Notes: generated by a model from the sequence alone, not told the origin. A DNA stretch of 59,479 nucleotides from Streptomyces sp. YIM 98790 (GCF_011421595.1 NZ_WTLH01000001.1:43825-103303), one strand, 5' to 3'; shown: positions 24,672 through 33,390, counted from the first letter of the stretch. A program made the numbers and translations.

Positions 24672-25937
24672 GTGGGACATCTGCTGATGATCGAAAGCTG
24701 GGTCGGAGCGATGAGCCGGCTGCTGCCGCGCGCCATCGGCGAGGCCGGACACCGGTTCACCTTCCTCACCCGGGACCTGCACCACTACCTGCGCGCGGCC
24801 GGACCCGGCAGCGGCCCGCACCCGCTGCTGGCCGCACAGCACGTGCTCACCGCCGAGACCAACGACACCCCGGCGCTGCTGGACTTCGCCGAACGGCTGC
24901 ACCGGGTGCTGCGGTTCGACGGGGTGCTGTCCTCGTGCGACTACTACCTCCCGGCCGTGGCCCGCGTCGCCGACCGCCTCGGCCTGCCGGGCCCCGCCCC
25001 GGAGGCAGTCGAGGCCGCCTGCCGCAAGGACACCAGCAGGCGGCTCCTCGCCCGGGCGGGCGTCCCCGGCCCCCGCTTCGCCGTCTGCCAGGACTGGCCG
25101 GAGACCGCCGAGGCCGCCGCGGATCTCGGCTACCCGCTGGTGATCAAGCCGGTCGATCTGTGCGCCGGGATGTACGTCCGGAAGGCCGCCGACGAGCGGC
25201 AGCTCGCGGAGGCGTGGAAGGCCATCGGCGGCTTCCCGGTCAACGCCCGCGGCCAGCGCCGGATCCCCGCCGTGCTGCTGGAGGAACTCCTCACCGGCCC
25301 CGAGGTCAGCGTGGAGACGGTGTCCTGGGACGGCACCTGCCAGGTGGTCGGCGTGACCGACAAGAGCCTCGGCGGCGCCCCGGCGTTCATCGAGACCGGG
25401 CACATGTTCCCCGCCGCGCTGGAGCCGGCCGACCGGCGGGCGGCGGCCGGAACCGCGGTGGCGGCCCTGCAGGCGCTCGGCCTGGACCGGGTCGTCGCCC
25501 ACACCGAGATCAGGCTGACCCCCGACGGCCCGCGGGTGATCGAGGTCAACCCGCGCCCGGCCGGGAACCGGATCACCGAGCTCGTGCGGCACGTCACCGG
25601 CATCGACCTGCCCGGCGCGGCGGTGGACGTGGCGCTCGGCCGCCGCCCCGACCTGGAGCCCCGGGAGACGGGCGTGGGCAGCGCCGCCGTCGGTTTCCTG
25701 CTCCCCGACCGGGACGGCGAACTGGCCGGGATCGACGGCGCCGGCCCGGCCGCCGCCGCGGACGGCGTCCGGGAGCTCGAACTCGCCGCCCCGGGCCGGG
25801 CCGTGCGCCCGGCCGCCAGCAACAACGACTATCTCGGCCATGTGATGGTGACCGACGCCCGGCCCGGCGCGGCCCGCCGCCGGGTGGCGGACGTGCTGGC
25901 CGGGCTCCGTCCCCGCATCACGGAGGGCCCCGCATGA
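24672..25937 (+). CDS. ATP-grasp ligase, L-amino-acid-ligase-like
   Basis: A 421-residue ATP-grasp enzyme, forming an amide (or related) bond through an acyl-phosphate. Landmarks: an N-terminal Rossmann-like part, ATP-binding lysine in PLVIKPVD (K159), hinge LLEELLTGPEVSVE (E204/E205), and the metal ligands HTEIRL (E279) and VIEVNPRPAGN (E291, N293). The layout resembles BacD/DdaF-type amino-acid ligases that make dipeptides without an NRPS. The GTG at 24672 suits the leaderless promoter; an internal ATG at 24687 is the alternative. It overlaps the next gene by 4 nt. First gene of the Zur-box operon, so it should make the backbone of the proposed metallophore. Confidence 0.85.
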   Translation: MGHLLMIESWVGAMSRLLPRAIGEAGHRFTFLTRDLHHYLRAAGPGSGPHPLLAAQHVLTAETNDTPALLDFAERLHRVLRFDGVLSSCDYYLPAVARVADRLGLPGPAPEAVEAACRKDTSRRLLARAGVPGPRFAVCQDWPETAEAAADLGYPLVIKPVDLCAGMYVRKAADERQLAEAWKAIGGFPVNARGQRRIPAVLLEELLTGPEVSVETVSWDGTCQVVGVTDKSLGGAPAFIETGHMFPAALEPADRRAAAGTAVAALQALGLDRVVAHTEIRLTPDGPRVIEVNPRPAGNRITELVRHVTGIDLPGAAVDVALGRRPDLEPRETGVGSAAVGFLLPDRDGELAGIDGAGPAAAADGVRELELAAPGRAVRPAASNNDYLGHVMVTDARPGAARRRVADVLAGLRPRITEGPA

Positions 25938-26866
25938 GCGGGCCCGGCGGCGCGGTGCGCGACGCGCACGATGTGCCGGCTGCCCGGGGCGGGCCGCCAC
26001 CGGCCGCTGGCGGAGTGCGGTCCCTGGGCGAGCTGGTCGGCCGCGTACGGGCGGGGGAGTTCGGCCCCGATCCGGCCGGGGAGCGGATCTCCGTCGCCTT
26101 CACCACCTGCCAGGCCGCCCGCCACCGGGGACGCGGCACCGGCTACCGCAACGAGGTGCTCAGTCTGCGGCTGGGCGCGGCGGTCGGCTCCTGCGCCGTG
26201 GAGCCCGGCGCCCTGCCCGCCGGAGCACCCGACGACTGCGTGGGCGCCTCGGTCGCCGAGCTGCTCGGCCACCCGCTGCCCGCGGTGCGGATCGCCGCCC
26301 TGGACGCCTACCTCGGGCATGTCCTGCCGCATCTGCCCGAGCACGGGGCGCGGCCGTATCCGCTGCCCGCCGGCAGCAGCCTGGCCAGGTCCCGGGCCCG
26401 CGCCCGCGCGGTCGTCGGCCTGCTGCCGGAGACCCCGGCGGTGCGGCGGGTGCTGGTCGTCGGGGTGGTCAACTCGCTGCTGGAGCAGTTGCGCGACCGC
26501 GGCCAGTCCTACGTGCCGTGCGATCTCAAGGGCGGGCGCACCGAGTGGGGGGAGCCCGTCCGCACCGACTCCGGGGCCGCGCTCGACGACTGCGACGCCC
26601 TGCTGGTCTCCGGAATGACCCTGGGCAACGGCACCTTCGAACCGCTGCTGGCGCACGCCCGGGACGCCGGCAAGCCGCTGGTGATGTTCGCCCAGACCGG
26701 CAGCGCGGTGCTGCCGCGCTTCCTCGGCGCGGGCGTCACCGCGGTCTCCGCCGAGCCCTACCCCTTCTTCTGGCTGGACGGCGGGCCGGGCCTGCTGCAC
26801 CGCTACCGCTCCGGCCACCGTCCGGCGCACCCGCCCCTGCCCCACGGAACGGACACCGCCCGATGA
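25934..26866 (+). CDS. DUF364-type protein (putative metal-chelation / Rossmann-like fold)
   Basis: A 310-residue protein. The C-terminal half looks like the DUF364 Rossmann-like domain (VRRVLVVGVVNSLLEQLRDR, then DALLVSGMTLGNGTFEPLL, KPLVMFAQTGSAV and EPYPFFWLDGG), and the N-terminal half like the enolase-N-like DUF4213 that usually precedes it. Published structures led to the suggestion of heavy-metal chelation for this fold; its enzymatic role is not settled. Coupled by 4-nt overlaps to the ligase upstream and the PLP enzyme downstream. In this setting it could be a metal-loading factor, a synthase subunit, or a cytosolic release or storage protein for the metal complex. Confidence 0.72.
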   Translation: MSGPGGAVRDAHDVPAARGGPPPAAGGVRSLGELVGRVRAGEFGPDPAGERISVAFTTCQAARHRGRGTGYRNEVLSLRLGAAVGSCAVEPGALPAGAPDDCVGASVAELLGHPLPAVRIAALDAYLGHVLPHLPEHGARPYPLPAGSSLARSRARARAVVGLLPETPAVRRVLVVGVVNSLLEQLRDRGQSYVPCDLKGGRTEWGEPVRTDSGAALDDCDALLVSGMTLGNGTFEPLLAHARDAGKPLVMFAQTGSAVLPRFLGAGVTAVSAEPYPFFWLDGGPGLLHRYRSGHRPAHPPLPHGTDTAR

Positions 26867-27981
26867 CCGCGACCGTCACAGCCTCTGCCGATCCGTCCGC
26901 CGATCCGTCAGCGGGACCGGCCGCCGTGCCGGAGCTGCTGGCGCTGCTGGGCCGCACCCCCATGGCCCGGATCACCGTTCCGCTGCCGCGCAGCCATCCC
27001 GGCTTCTGGGCCAAACTGGAGGCGCTCGGCGCGGGCGGCCTCAAGGCCCGCGCCGCCGTGGCCATGCTGCGCGGTGCCCGGGAACGCGGCGAACTCCGCC
27101 CCGGCGCGCCCGTGGTGGAGTCCACCTCCGGCACCCTGGGCCTGGGCCTGGCCTTCGCCGGGCAGGCCCTCGGCCACCCGGTGGTCCTGGTCGGCGACAC
27201 CGAACTGGAGCCCGCCATGCGGGGTCTGCTGCGCGCGCACGGGGTCCGCCTGGAGCTGGTGGACCGGCCCGCGCCGCGCGGCGGCTGGCAGGCCGCCCGG
27301 CTCGCCCGGCTGCGCCGGCTGCTGGCCGAACTCCCCGGCGCCTACTGGCCCGACCAGTACAACAACCCGGACAACGCGGCCGGCTACGCCGGTCTGGCCG
27401 CCGAGATCGGCGAGGCGCTGGACCACCTGGATGTGCTGGTGTGCAGCGTGGGCACCGGCGGCCACAGCGCCGGGCTGGCCGGGCCGCTGCGCCGCCGCTG
27501 GCCCGCCCTGGAGATCATCGGCGTGGACTCGGTCGGCTCCACGCTGTTCGGCCAGCCCGCCCGCCCCCGGCTGATGCGCGGCCTGGGCAGCAGCATCCAC
27601 CCGCGCAATGTGCGGCACGACATCTTCGACGAGGTGCACTGGGTCGGCCCGCGCGAGGCCGCCGACGCCTGCCGCCGCCTGGCCCGGGGCAGCTTCGTCA
27701 GCGGCGGCTGGAGCACCGGAGCGGTGGCACTGGTCGCCGCCTGGGCGGCCCGCACCCGGCCGGGCGCGGTGGTCGCCACCGTCTTTCCCGATGGACCGCA
27801 CCGCTATCTCTCCACCCTCTACGACGACGGCTACTGCCTGCGGCAGGGGCTGACCGGGGACGGACCGCCGCCCGCCGACCGGCCGCTGGAGATACCGCAC
27901 CCGCGGGCGGTGGAGGCCACCGGCTGGACCCGCTGCCGCACCGTGGTCGACCCGCTGGCGGAGGAGGGGGACCGGCCATGA
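26863..27981 (+). CDS. PLP-dependent cysteine-synthase-family enzyme
   Basis: A 372-residue fold-type II PLP enzyme. KLEALGAGGLKARAA (51-65) holds the Schiff-base lysine, K61. The substrate-carboxylate loop reads STSGTLG (87-93) where O-acetylserine sulphhydrylases have TSGNTG, so the Asn is replaced. The phosphate-binding GTGGHSAG motif and a late SGGWSTGA segment are present. The changed Asn loop argues against plain cysteine synthesis and for a beta-replacement with another nucleophile, as in SbnA-type 2,3-diaminopropionate or related amino-acid synthesis. Coupled to the genes on both sides by ATGA overlaps. It probably makes the unusual amino acid joined by the ATP-grasp ligase. Confidence 0.85.
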   Translation: MTATVTASADPSADPSAGPAAVPELLALLGRTPMARITVPLPRSHPGFWAKLEALGAGGLKARAAVAMLRGARERGELRPGAPVVESTSGTLGLGLAFAGQALGHPVVLVGDTELEPAMRGLLRAHGVRLELVDRPAPRGGWQAARLARLRRLLAELPGAYWPDQYNNPDNAAGYAGLAAEIGEALDHLDVLVCSVGTGGHSAGLAGPLRRRWPALEIIGVDSVGSTLFGQPARPRLMRGLGSSIHPRNVRHDIFDEVHWVGPREAADACRRLARGSFVSGGWSTGAVALVAAWAARTRPGAVVATVFPDGPHRYLSTLYDDGYCLRQGLTGDGPPPADRPLEIPHPRAVEATGWTRCRTVVDPLAEEGDRP

Positions 27982-29378
27982 GGCTCACCACCCGCACCAC
28001 CGCCCTGCGGCTGCACTCCCCGCTGCGGATATCCCGCTCGGTCATGACCCACCGCGACGCGGTCTGCGTCGCGGTCTCCCTGGACCACGCGCCGCCCCCC
28101 GGTCAGCCGAGGACGCCGGGGGGCGGCGCGGGAGCGGCCGGTTCCGGTTCCGCCGGCCGCACCGCTCCGGGCGGCGCCACTGCCGCGCCGCCCGGAGCGG
28201 ACCTCCATCCGCCGCCCGACCCGGAGGCGGCGGCCGGATACGGCGAGGTGGTCGGCTCCCGCTATCTGGGAGTGGCCGCCCGGCAGGCGGTGCGGGTGCT
28301 GCGGGGGCAGGCCGGCCCGGCCCTGGCCCGGCACGCCCGGCCGGAGACCGCGCTGGAGGCACTGCGCACCGGGCGGCTGCTGCCGCCGGACTGCCCGCCG
28401 TCGGTGGCGGCCGCGGTGGACTCGGCCCTGCTCGACCTGCTGGGCAAGCTCACCGGACAGCCGGTGTACCGGCTGCTGGCGGGGGAGCCGGGGCCGTGGG
28501 CGGCGGCGTCTCCCGGCGGGCCGTCCCCGGGGGCTTCGGCCCCTGCCGCCGTCACGGCCGCCCCGGGGGAGGCGGCCGTGACGGCGGACGGGCCCGCGCC
28601 GCCCGCGGCGGTGACCGCCCGGACGATCGGCATCACCGGCGCCGCCGACGCCGCCGACCAGGCCCGGCGCCTCGTCGCGCAGGGCTTCACCGTGCTCAAG
28701 CTCAAGGCCGGGACGGCCGATCCCGAGGAAGACCTGCACCGGGTGGCGGCGGTGCGCGGGGCCGTGCCGCCCGGGGTCCGGCTGCTGCTGGACCCCAACG
28801 GCGCCTGGACGCCGTCCCGGGCGGCGGCGCTGCTGCCGCGCTTCGCCGAGCTGGGTGTGGCGGCCGTCGAACAGCCCACGGCTCCCGGCGATCCCGAGGC
28901 GCTGGCCCGGCTCGCCGCGCGGTCGCCGGTGCCGCTGATCGCCGACGAGGACGCCGCCGGTGTCGACGACGCCCGGCGGCTGGCCGGGCGGGTGCAGGGC
29001 ATCAACATCAAGCTGGCCAAGTGCGGGGGCGTCCAGCAGGCGCTGCGGATCTGCGCCGCGCTGGCGGGCAGCGGCACCGGCGTGATGCTGGGGTGTCTGA
29101 CCGCCTCCTCGCTCTCCATCGCCCCCGCCGTGCATCTGGCGGACCGCGCCCGCTGGGTCGATCTCGACGGGCATCTGCTGCTCGCGCACGACCCCTGGCA
29201 GGGCATCGGGGGCAGCGACGGCACGGTGCGGGCCTCCGGCCGCCCCGGGCTGGGCGTCACCCCGGCACCCGCACCCGTACCGGAGGCCGCACCGGAGGCG
29301 GCCGTGCCGGAACCGTCCGGCCCGGTGTCCCGGGCCGTGCCGGAGGCCGGGCCGCGCACCGGAGGGAGGCCCGCATGA
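27978..29378 (+). CDS. Enolase-superfamily enzyme, dipeptide-epimerase-like
   Basis: A 466-residue member of the mandelate racemase/muconate lactonising group. Catalytic Lys pair KLK (K241, K243), metal ligands D272 (LLDPNGAW), E298 (AVEQP) and D323 (IADED), opposite Lys K345 (INIKLAK), and the VDLDG motif (D395, D397) that in Ala-Glu epimerases grips the dipeptide ammonium group. So it likely epimerises the alpha carbon of a dipeptide-like intermediate. It is about 100 residues longer than usual because of low-complexity Gly/Pro/Ala insertions (about 37-82 and 172-210) and a Pro/Glu-rich tail. It overlaps its neighbours by 4 nt. It fits downstream of a dipeptide-forming ligase in the same operon. 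Confidence 0.85.
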   Translation: MRLTTRTTALRLHSPLRISRSVMTHRDAVCVAVSLDHAPPPGQPRTPGGGAGAAGSGSAGRTAPGGATAAPPGADLHPPPDPEAAAGYGEVVGSRYLGVAARQAVRVLRGQAGPALARHARPETALEALRTGRLLPPDCPPSVAAAVDSALLDLLGKLTGQPVYRLLAGEPGPWAAASPGGPSPGASAPAAVTAAPGEAAVTADGPAPPAAVTARTIGITGAADAADQARRLVAQGFTVLKLKAGTADPEEDLHRVAAVRGAVPPGVRLLLDPNGAWTPSRAAALLPRFAELGVAAVEQPTAPGDPEALARLAARSPVPLIADEDAAGVDDARRLAGRVQGINIKLAKCGGVQQALRICAALAGSGTGVMLGCLTASSLSIAPAVHLADRARWVDLDGHLLLAHDPWQGIGGSDGTVRASGRPGLGVTPAPAPVPEAAPEAAVPEPSGPVSRAVPEAGPRTGGRPA

Positions 29379-30790
29379 TGCGCACGCTGCGCGCGGTCCG
29401 CGGCTTCCCGCTCGCGGTCCGGCTGCTGCTGGTCAACCAGTTCGGGGTCAACACCGGCTTCTATCTGCTGATCCCCTATCTGGCGCTGCACCTGGACGAG
29501 GACCTGGGGATGTCCGCGGCGGTCATCGGGATGGTGCTGGGGGTGCGCACACTCAGCCAGCAGGGGCTGTTCCTGATCGGCGGCTCGGCCGCCGACCGCC
29601 TCGGCGCCCGCGGCGTGATCATCGCCGGATGCGCCCTGCGCACCGTCGGATTCGGCCTGTTCGCCTTCGGTGACGACCTTGCCGTGCTGCTGGCCGCCTC
29701 CGTGCTCAGCGGGCTGGCCGGGGCGCTGTTCAACCCCGCCGTGCGCGCCTACATCGCGCTGGAGGCGGGGGACCGCAAGGCCGAGGCGTTCGCCCTGTTC
29801 CAGGTGTTCGCCACGGCCGGTGCTCTGGTCGGGCCGCTGCTGGGCAGTGTGCTGCTGCTGGCGGACTTCCGGGTGTCGGCGCTGACCGCCGCCGCGGTCT
29901 TCGGGCTGCTCACGGTCGCCCAGGCGCTGGTGCTGCCGGCCCGCGAGCCGGACCGCGGGGACCGCGAACAGGGCCGCGAGCAGGGCCGGGGCCGCCCGGG
30001 GGTGCTCGGCGACTGGCGGGAGGTGCTCGGCAACCGCCGCTTCCTGGCCTTCGCGCTCGCCCTGACCGGCCTGTTCACCCTGGAGACCCAGCTCTACCTG
30101 CTGCTCCCGGAGGGCGCCCGGGCCGCCACCGGCTGGTCCGGCGCGGCCGGAGTGCTCTTCCTCACCGGCACCCTTGCCACCCTGGGCCTGCAACTGCGGA
30201 TCACCACCCGGCTCAAGGCCCGCGGCAGCCGGGGCCGGTGGATCGCCGCCGGGCTCGCCCTGACCGGCCTGGCCTTCCTCCCCCCGCTGCTGGTCACCGG
30301 CCGCGCCCCGGCCGCCGGCCCGCCGGGCGGGGTGGCCGAAGCGGTGCTGCGGCTGCTGCCCGTACTCACCGGAACATTTCTGCTCTATCTGGGCGTGATG
30401 GTGGCCCAGCCGTTCGTGATGGAGCTGATACCGGCCTTCGCCCGGCCCGCCCTCACCGGTACCTGCTTCGGGCTGTTCTTCATGGTCTCCGGGCTGGCCG
30501 CGGCGGCCGGCAACACCGGCATCGGCTGGGCCATGGACGCGGGCGCGAGCGGCGGACGGCCCTGGCTGCCCTGGCTCTGCTGCTGCGCCATCGGCCTGGC
30601 CTCGGCCGCCGCCGTGGCGGTGCTGCACCGGCGCTCCGTCCTGCCGGAGACCGAGACCGGGACCGAGCCGGAGACCGAGACCGGGACCGAGCCGGAGACC
30701 GAGACCGGGACCGAGTCCGGCGCCCACCCCCGGCCGTCGGACGGGGCGCCGCGGGGCGGTACGCACCGAGCCCGGGAGACCGTCTCATGA
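29375..30790 (+). CDS. MFS exporter with Thr/Glu repeat tail
   Basis: A 471-residue major facilitator with about 12 membrane segments; the loop 2-3 motif is seen as GGSAADRLGARGVIIAG. The family includes drug and siderophore exporters such as staphylopine CntE. A Pro/Glu/Thr-rich cytoplasmic tail (from about residue 424) is encoded by a perfect 24-bp triplication (30644-30715). The start is the first of two adjacent ATGs, overlapping the epimerase stop. Placed between biosynthetic and uptake genes, it probably secretes the metal-free product. Confidence 0.88.
   Translation: MMRTLRAVRGFPLAVRLLLVNQFGVNTGFYLLIPYLALHLDEDLGMSAAVIGMVLGVRTLSQQGLFLIGGSAADRLGARGVIIAGCALRTVGFGLFAFGDDLAVLLAASVLSGLAGALFNPAVRAYIALEAGDRKAEAFALFQVFATAGALVGPLLGSVLLLADFRVSALTAAAVFGLLTVAQALVLPAREPDRGDREQGREQGRGRPGVLGDWREVLGNRRFLAFALALTGLFTLETQLYLLLPEGARAATGWSGAAGVLFLTGTLATLGLQLRITTRLKARGSRGRWIAAGLALTGLAFLPPLLVTGRAPAAGPPGGVAEAVLRLLPVLTGTFLLYLGVMVAQPFVMELIPAFARPALTGTCFGLFFMVSGLAAAAGNTGIGWAMDAGASGGRPWLPWLCCCAIGLASAAAVAVLHRRSVLPETETGTEPETETGTEPETETGTESGAHPRPSDGAPRGGTHRARETVS
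30644..30715 (+). repeat. Three perfect 24-bp tandem repeats inside the MFS gene
   Basis: Unit CCGGAGACCGAGACCGGG plus ACCGAG repeated at 30644, 30668 and 30692 with no differences, encoding PETETGTE repeats. Copy number could vary between strains without a frameshift. Confidence 0.9.
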
Positions 30791-31614
30791 CCGGCCACGC
30801 CACCCCGCCCGCCGACGTGAGCGACCGCAATCTGCTGACCGACCGTCCGGAGCTCTACGAGGCGCAGTTCCCCGATCCGCAGCGGCTCGCCGCCCGCTGG
30901 GCCGAGGATGTGCTGTGCCGCCACGCCGCCGGTTCCCGGCTGCTGGACGCGGGCTGCGGCACCGGCCGGGACGCCGCCTGGCTGCACCACCACGGACGGG
31001 CCCGCCGGGTCACCGGCTTCGACCTCTCCCCGGCCATGCTCGCCCACGCCCGCCGCCACCACCCCGGCCCCGAATACCTCGCCGCCGACCTGCGCGGGTT
31101 CGACCTCGGCCGGTGCGTCTTCGACGCGGTGCTGTGCCTGGACAGCGCACTGCTGTACTGCCACACCAACGGCGAACTGGCCGCCTTTCTCGCCTCCTGC
31201 CGCCGGCATCTGGCCCCCGGCGGGCTGCTGATCGCCGAAATGCGCAACGGCGCGTATTTCCTCGGCCGCACCGACCTGCTGGACACGCCGCGCACCCGAT
31301 CCCTCACCTGGCAGGGCACCACGCTCACCTCCGTCACCACGCTGTGGCTGGACCGGGCCGCCCAGCTTCTGCGCCGCCGCCGGGTCTGGACCGCGGACGA
31401 CGGCTCCCCGCCGGCCGAACAGCACTCGGCCTGGCGGCTGCTGTTCCCGCAGGAGCTGCGGCACCTGCTGCGCACCGCCGGGTTCGAGGTGCTCGAACTC
31501 CACGACGGGCCGGGCCCGCGCACCGACCCGCCCTGGCGGCCCGGCAGCGCGGCACCGCCCCCGGACGGCCCGGCCGACGGCGACCGGCTGCACCTCGTCG
31601 CCCGTCTCGCCTGA
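30787..31614 (+). CDS. Class I SAM-dependent methyltransferase (GNMT-like)
   Basis: A 275-residue small-molecule methyltransferase. SAM motif I is LLDAGCGTGRD (about 55-65), then acidic FDLSPAML, motif II/III AADLRGFDL and DAVLCLDSALLYC, and the post-core LAPGGLLIAEMRNG. The sequence type is that of glycine/sarcosine or other N-methyltransferases. Start ATG overlaps the MFS stop (ATGA). As the last gene of the first sub-operon it may N- or O-methylate the peptide-like product, tuning metal affinity or protecting it from peptidases. Confidence 0.85.
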   Translation: MTGHATPPADVSDRNLLTDRPELYEAQFPDPQRLAARWAEDVLCRHAAGSRLLDAGCGTGRDAAWLHHHGRARRVTGFDLSPAMLAHARRHHPGPEYLAADLRGFDLGRCVFDAVLCLDSALLYCHTNGELAAFLASCRRHLAPGGLLIAEMRNGAYFLGRTDLLDTPRTRSLTWQGTTLTSVTTLWLDRAAQLLRRRRVWTADDGSPPAEQHSAWRLLFPQELRHLLRTAGFEVLELHDGPGPRTDPPWRPGSAAPPPDGPADGDRLHLVARLA

Positions 31615-31633
31615 CCGGCACCCGGCACCCGGC

Positions 31634-31692
31634 CCCAGATCCCCGGTCCCCGGCCCAGATCCCCGGCCCAGATCCCCGGCCCAGATCCCCGG
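31634..31692. repeat. Four copies of a 13-bp unit between methyltransferase and binding-protein genes
   Basis: CCCAGATCCCCGG at 31634, 31654, 31667 and 31680; the last three are head to tail, the first is set off by 7 bp. It lies in the 186-bp gap before the uptake genes, the only real gap in the cluster. No Zur box or clear promoter was found in this gap. Confidence 0.8.
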
Positions 31693-31800
31693 TCCCGGTT
31701 CCCGGTCGCCGCGCCACGCGGCCGGTCCCGGACCGGTGACCGAACAGCAAGCAGAACCGGCAAGCACCAGCGGAAACCAGCACGGAACAGGAAGACCAGC

Positions 31801-33390
31801 ATGCGCACCACGGGAACCAGCAGACGTACCGTCCTGGCGGCGGGCGGCGGAGCGGCAGCCGCCCTCGCCCTCGCCGCCTGCGGCGGCTCCGCGGGAGTCA
31901 CCGGCGGCGGAGACGGCAAGGGCGGCGACGGCACGCCCCGCAGCGGGGGCCGGCTGCGCGCCGCCTTCGCCGGCGGCGGCGCCAACGAAACCCTCGACCC
32001 GCACCTGACGAACCTTTTCGCGGACGCCGCCCGCGCCAAGGCGCTGTTCGACAAACTCGCCGAGTTCGGCTCCGACATGTCCCCCCAGCCGCGCCTCGCC
32101 GAACGCTGGGAGCCGAACGACGGCCTGGACCTGTGGACCGTCACCCTGCGCGAGGCCGTCTGGCACGACGGCACCCCGGTCACCGCCGCCGACGTGCTGT
32201 ACAGCTACCGCCGCATCGCCGACCCCGACCAGGCGTTCCGCGCCAAGGCGGCACTGGAGCCCATCGACCTGGACGCCAGCGAGGCCCCCGACGACCGCAC
32301 CGTGGTGTTCCGGCTCAAGCGCCCCTACGCCGAATTCCCCAACGTCATGGCCGCGTTCGGCGCCTACATCGTCCAGGACGGGGCGGAGGACTTCACCGAG
32401 CCGGTCGGCTGCGGCCCGTTCCGCTTCGCTTCCTTCACGCCCGGCGAATCGCTCCTGGTCACCCGCTTCGACGACTACTGGGAGGGTGCCGCGCACCTGG
32501 CCGAGCTGGAGTTCGTCATCGCCGACGAGGAGTCGGCCCGGATCAACGCCCTGCTCGGCGGCCAGGTGGAGTACGCCCACGAGCTCACCCCGGCCACCGC
32601 CCGCGCCCACGAGAACGGCGGCCAGGTACAGATCGTGCGGCTGGCCAACAGCGCCATGCAGGGCTTCGTCCTCAAGACCGACCGCCCGCCCTTCGACGAC
32701 AAGCGGGTGCGCGAGGCGTTCTTCCTGATCGCCGACCGCCAGGAACTCATCGACGGGGCCCTCTCCGGAGCCGGGGAGATCGGCAACGACCTCTTCGGCA
32801 AGGGCTACCAGTACTACGCCGACGGCATCCCGCAGCGCGAGCAGGACCTGGACCGGGCCCGCGCGCTGCTCCGCGAGGCCGGGTACGACCCGGACGACGG
32901 CACCGGCCTGACCGTCACCCTGGACACCTCCCCGGTCGCCACCGGCTTCGTCGAGGCCGCCGAGATCTTCAAGTCCCAGGCCGAGCAGGCCGGTGTCACC
33001 GTCGAGGTCAAGGTCGGCAACGCCGAGACCTACTGGGCTGACACCCTGGACGGCGGCATGTTCTCCTGCACCCGCTCCGGCACCATGCCGATCGAGTCCC
33101 ACATCTCCCAGCGGCTGCTGAGCGACTCGCCCACCAACGCCACCCAGTGGCGCCACGCCGATTTCGACGACCTGTACCGGCAGGCGCAGGCCACCAGCGA
33201 CGAGACCGAACGGGCCGCGCTCTACGAGCGGATGCAGCGCCGCCTGCACAGCGAGGGAGGCTTCCTCGTCTGGGGCTTCGCCGACTGGATCGTCGGCGCG
33301 GCCGGCACCGTGCGCGGCATCGCCGGTGACGCCCCCGCCAACACCCTGGACTGGGCCCGCTTCGACCGGGTCTGGCTGGCGGAGGGGTGA
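31801..33390 (+). CDS. Peptide/nickel/opine-class ABC substrate-binding lipoprotein
   Basis: A 529-residue binding protein of family 5 (DppA/NikA/CntA type). A Tat-like lipoprotein signal, SRRTVLAAGG, is followed by lipobox LAAC near residue 28. Typical family stretches: LDPHLTNLF, WTVTLREAVWHDGTPVTAADV, VVFRLKRPYAEF and CGPFRF. The ATG at 31801 follows AGGAAG. Members bind dipeptides, nickel-histidine or metal-opine complexes. Here, after ligase, epimerase and exporter genes, it most likely recaptures the metal-bound product. It lacks a Zur box of its own, so it is probably transcribed by readthrough. Confidence 0.9.
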   Translation: MRTTGTSRRTVLAAGGGAAAALALAACGGSAGVTGGGDGKGGDGTPRSGGRLRAAFAGGGANETLDPHLTNLFADAARAKALFDKLAEFGSDMSPQPRLAERWEPNDGLDLWTVTLREAVWHDGTPVTAADVLYSYRRIADPDQAFRAKAALEPIDLDASEAPDDRTVVFRLKRPYAEFPNVMAAFGAYIVQDGAEDFTEPVGCGPFRFASFTPGESLLVTRFDDYWEGAAHLAELEFVIADEESARINALLGGQVEYAHELTPATARAHENGGQVQIVRLANSAMQGFVLKTDRPPFDDKRVREAFFLIADRQELIDGALSGAGEIGNDLFGKGYQYYADGIPQREQDLDRARALLREAGYDPDDGTGLTVTLDTSPVATGFVEAAEIFKSQAEQAGVTVEVKVGNAETYWADTLDGGMFSCTRSGTMPIESHISQRLLSDSPTNATQWRHADFDDLYRQAQATSDETERAALYERMQRRLHSEGGFLVWGFADWIVGAAGTVRGIAGDAPANTLDWARFDRVWLAEG

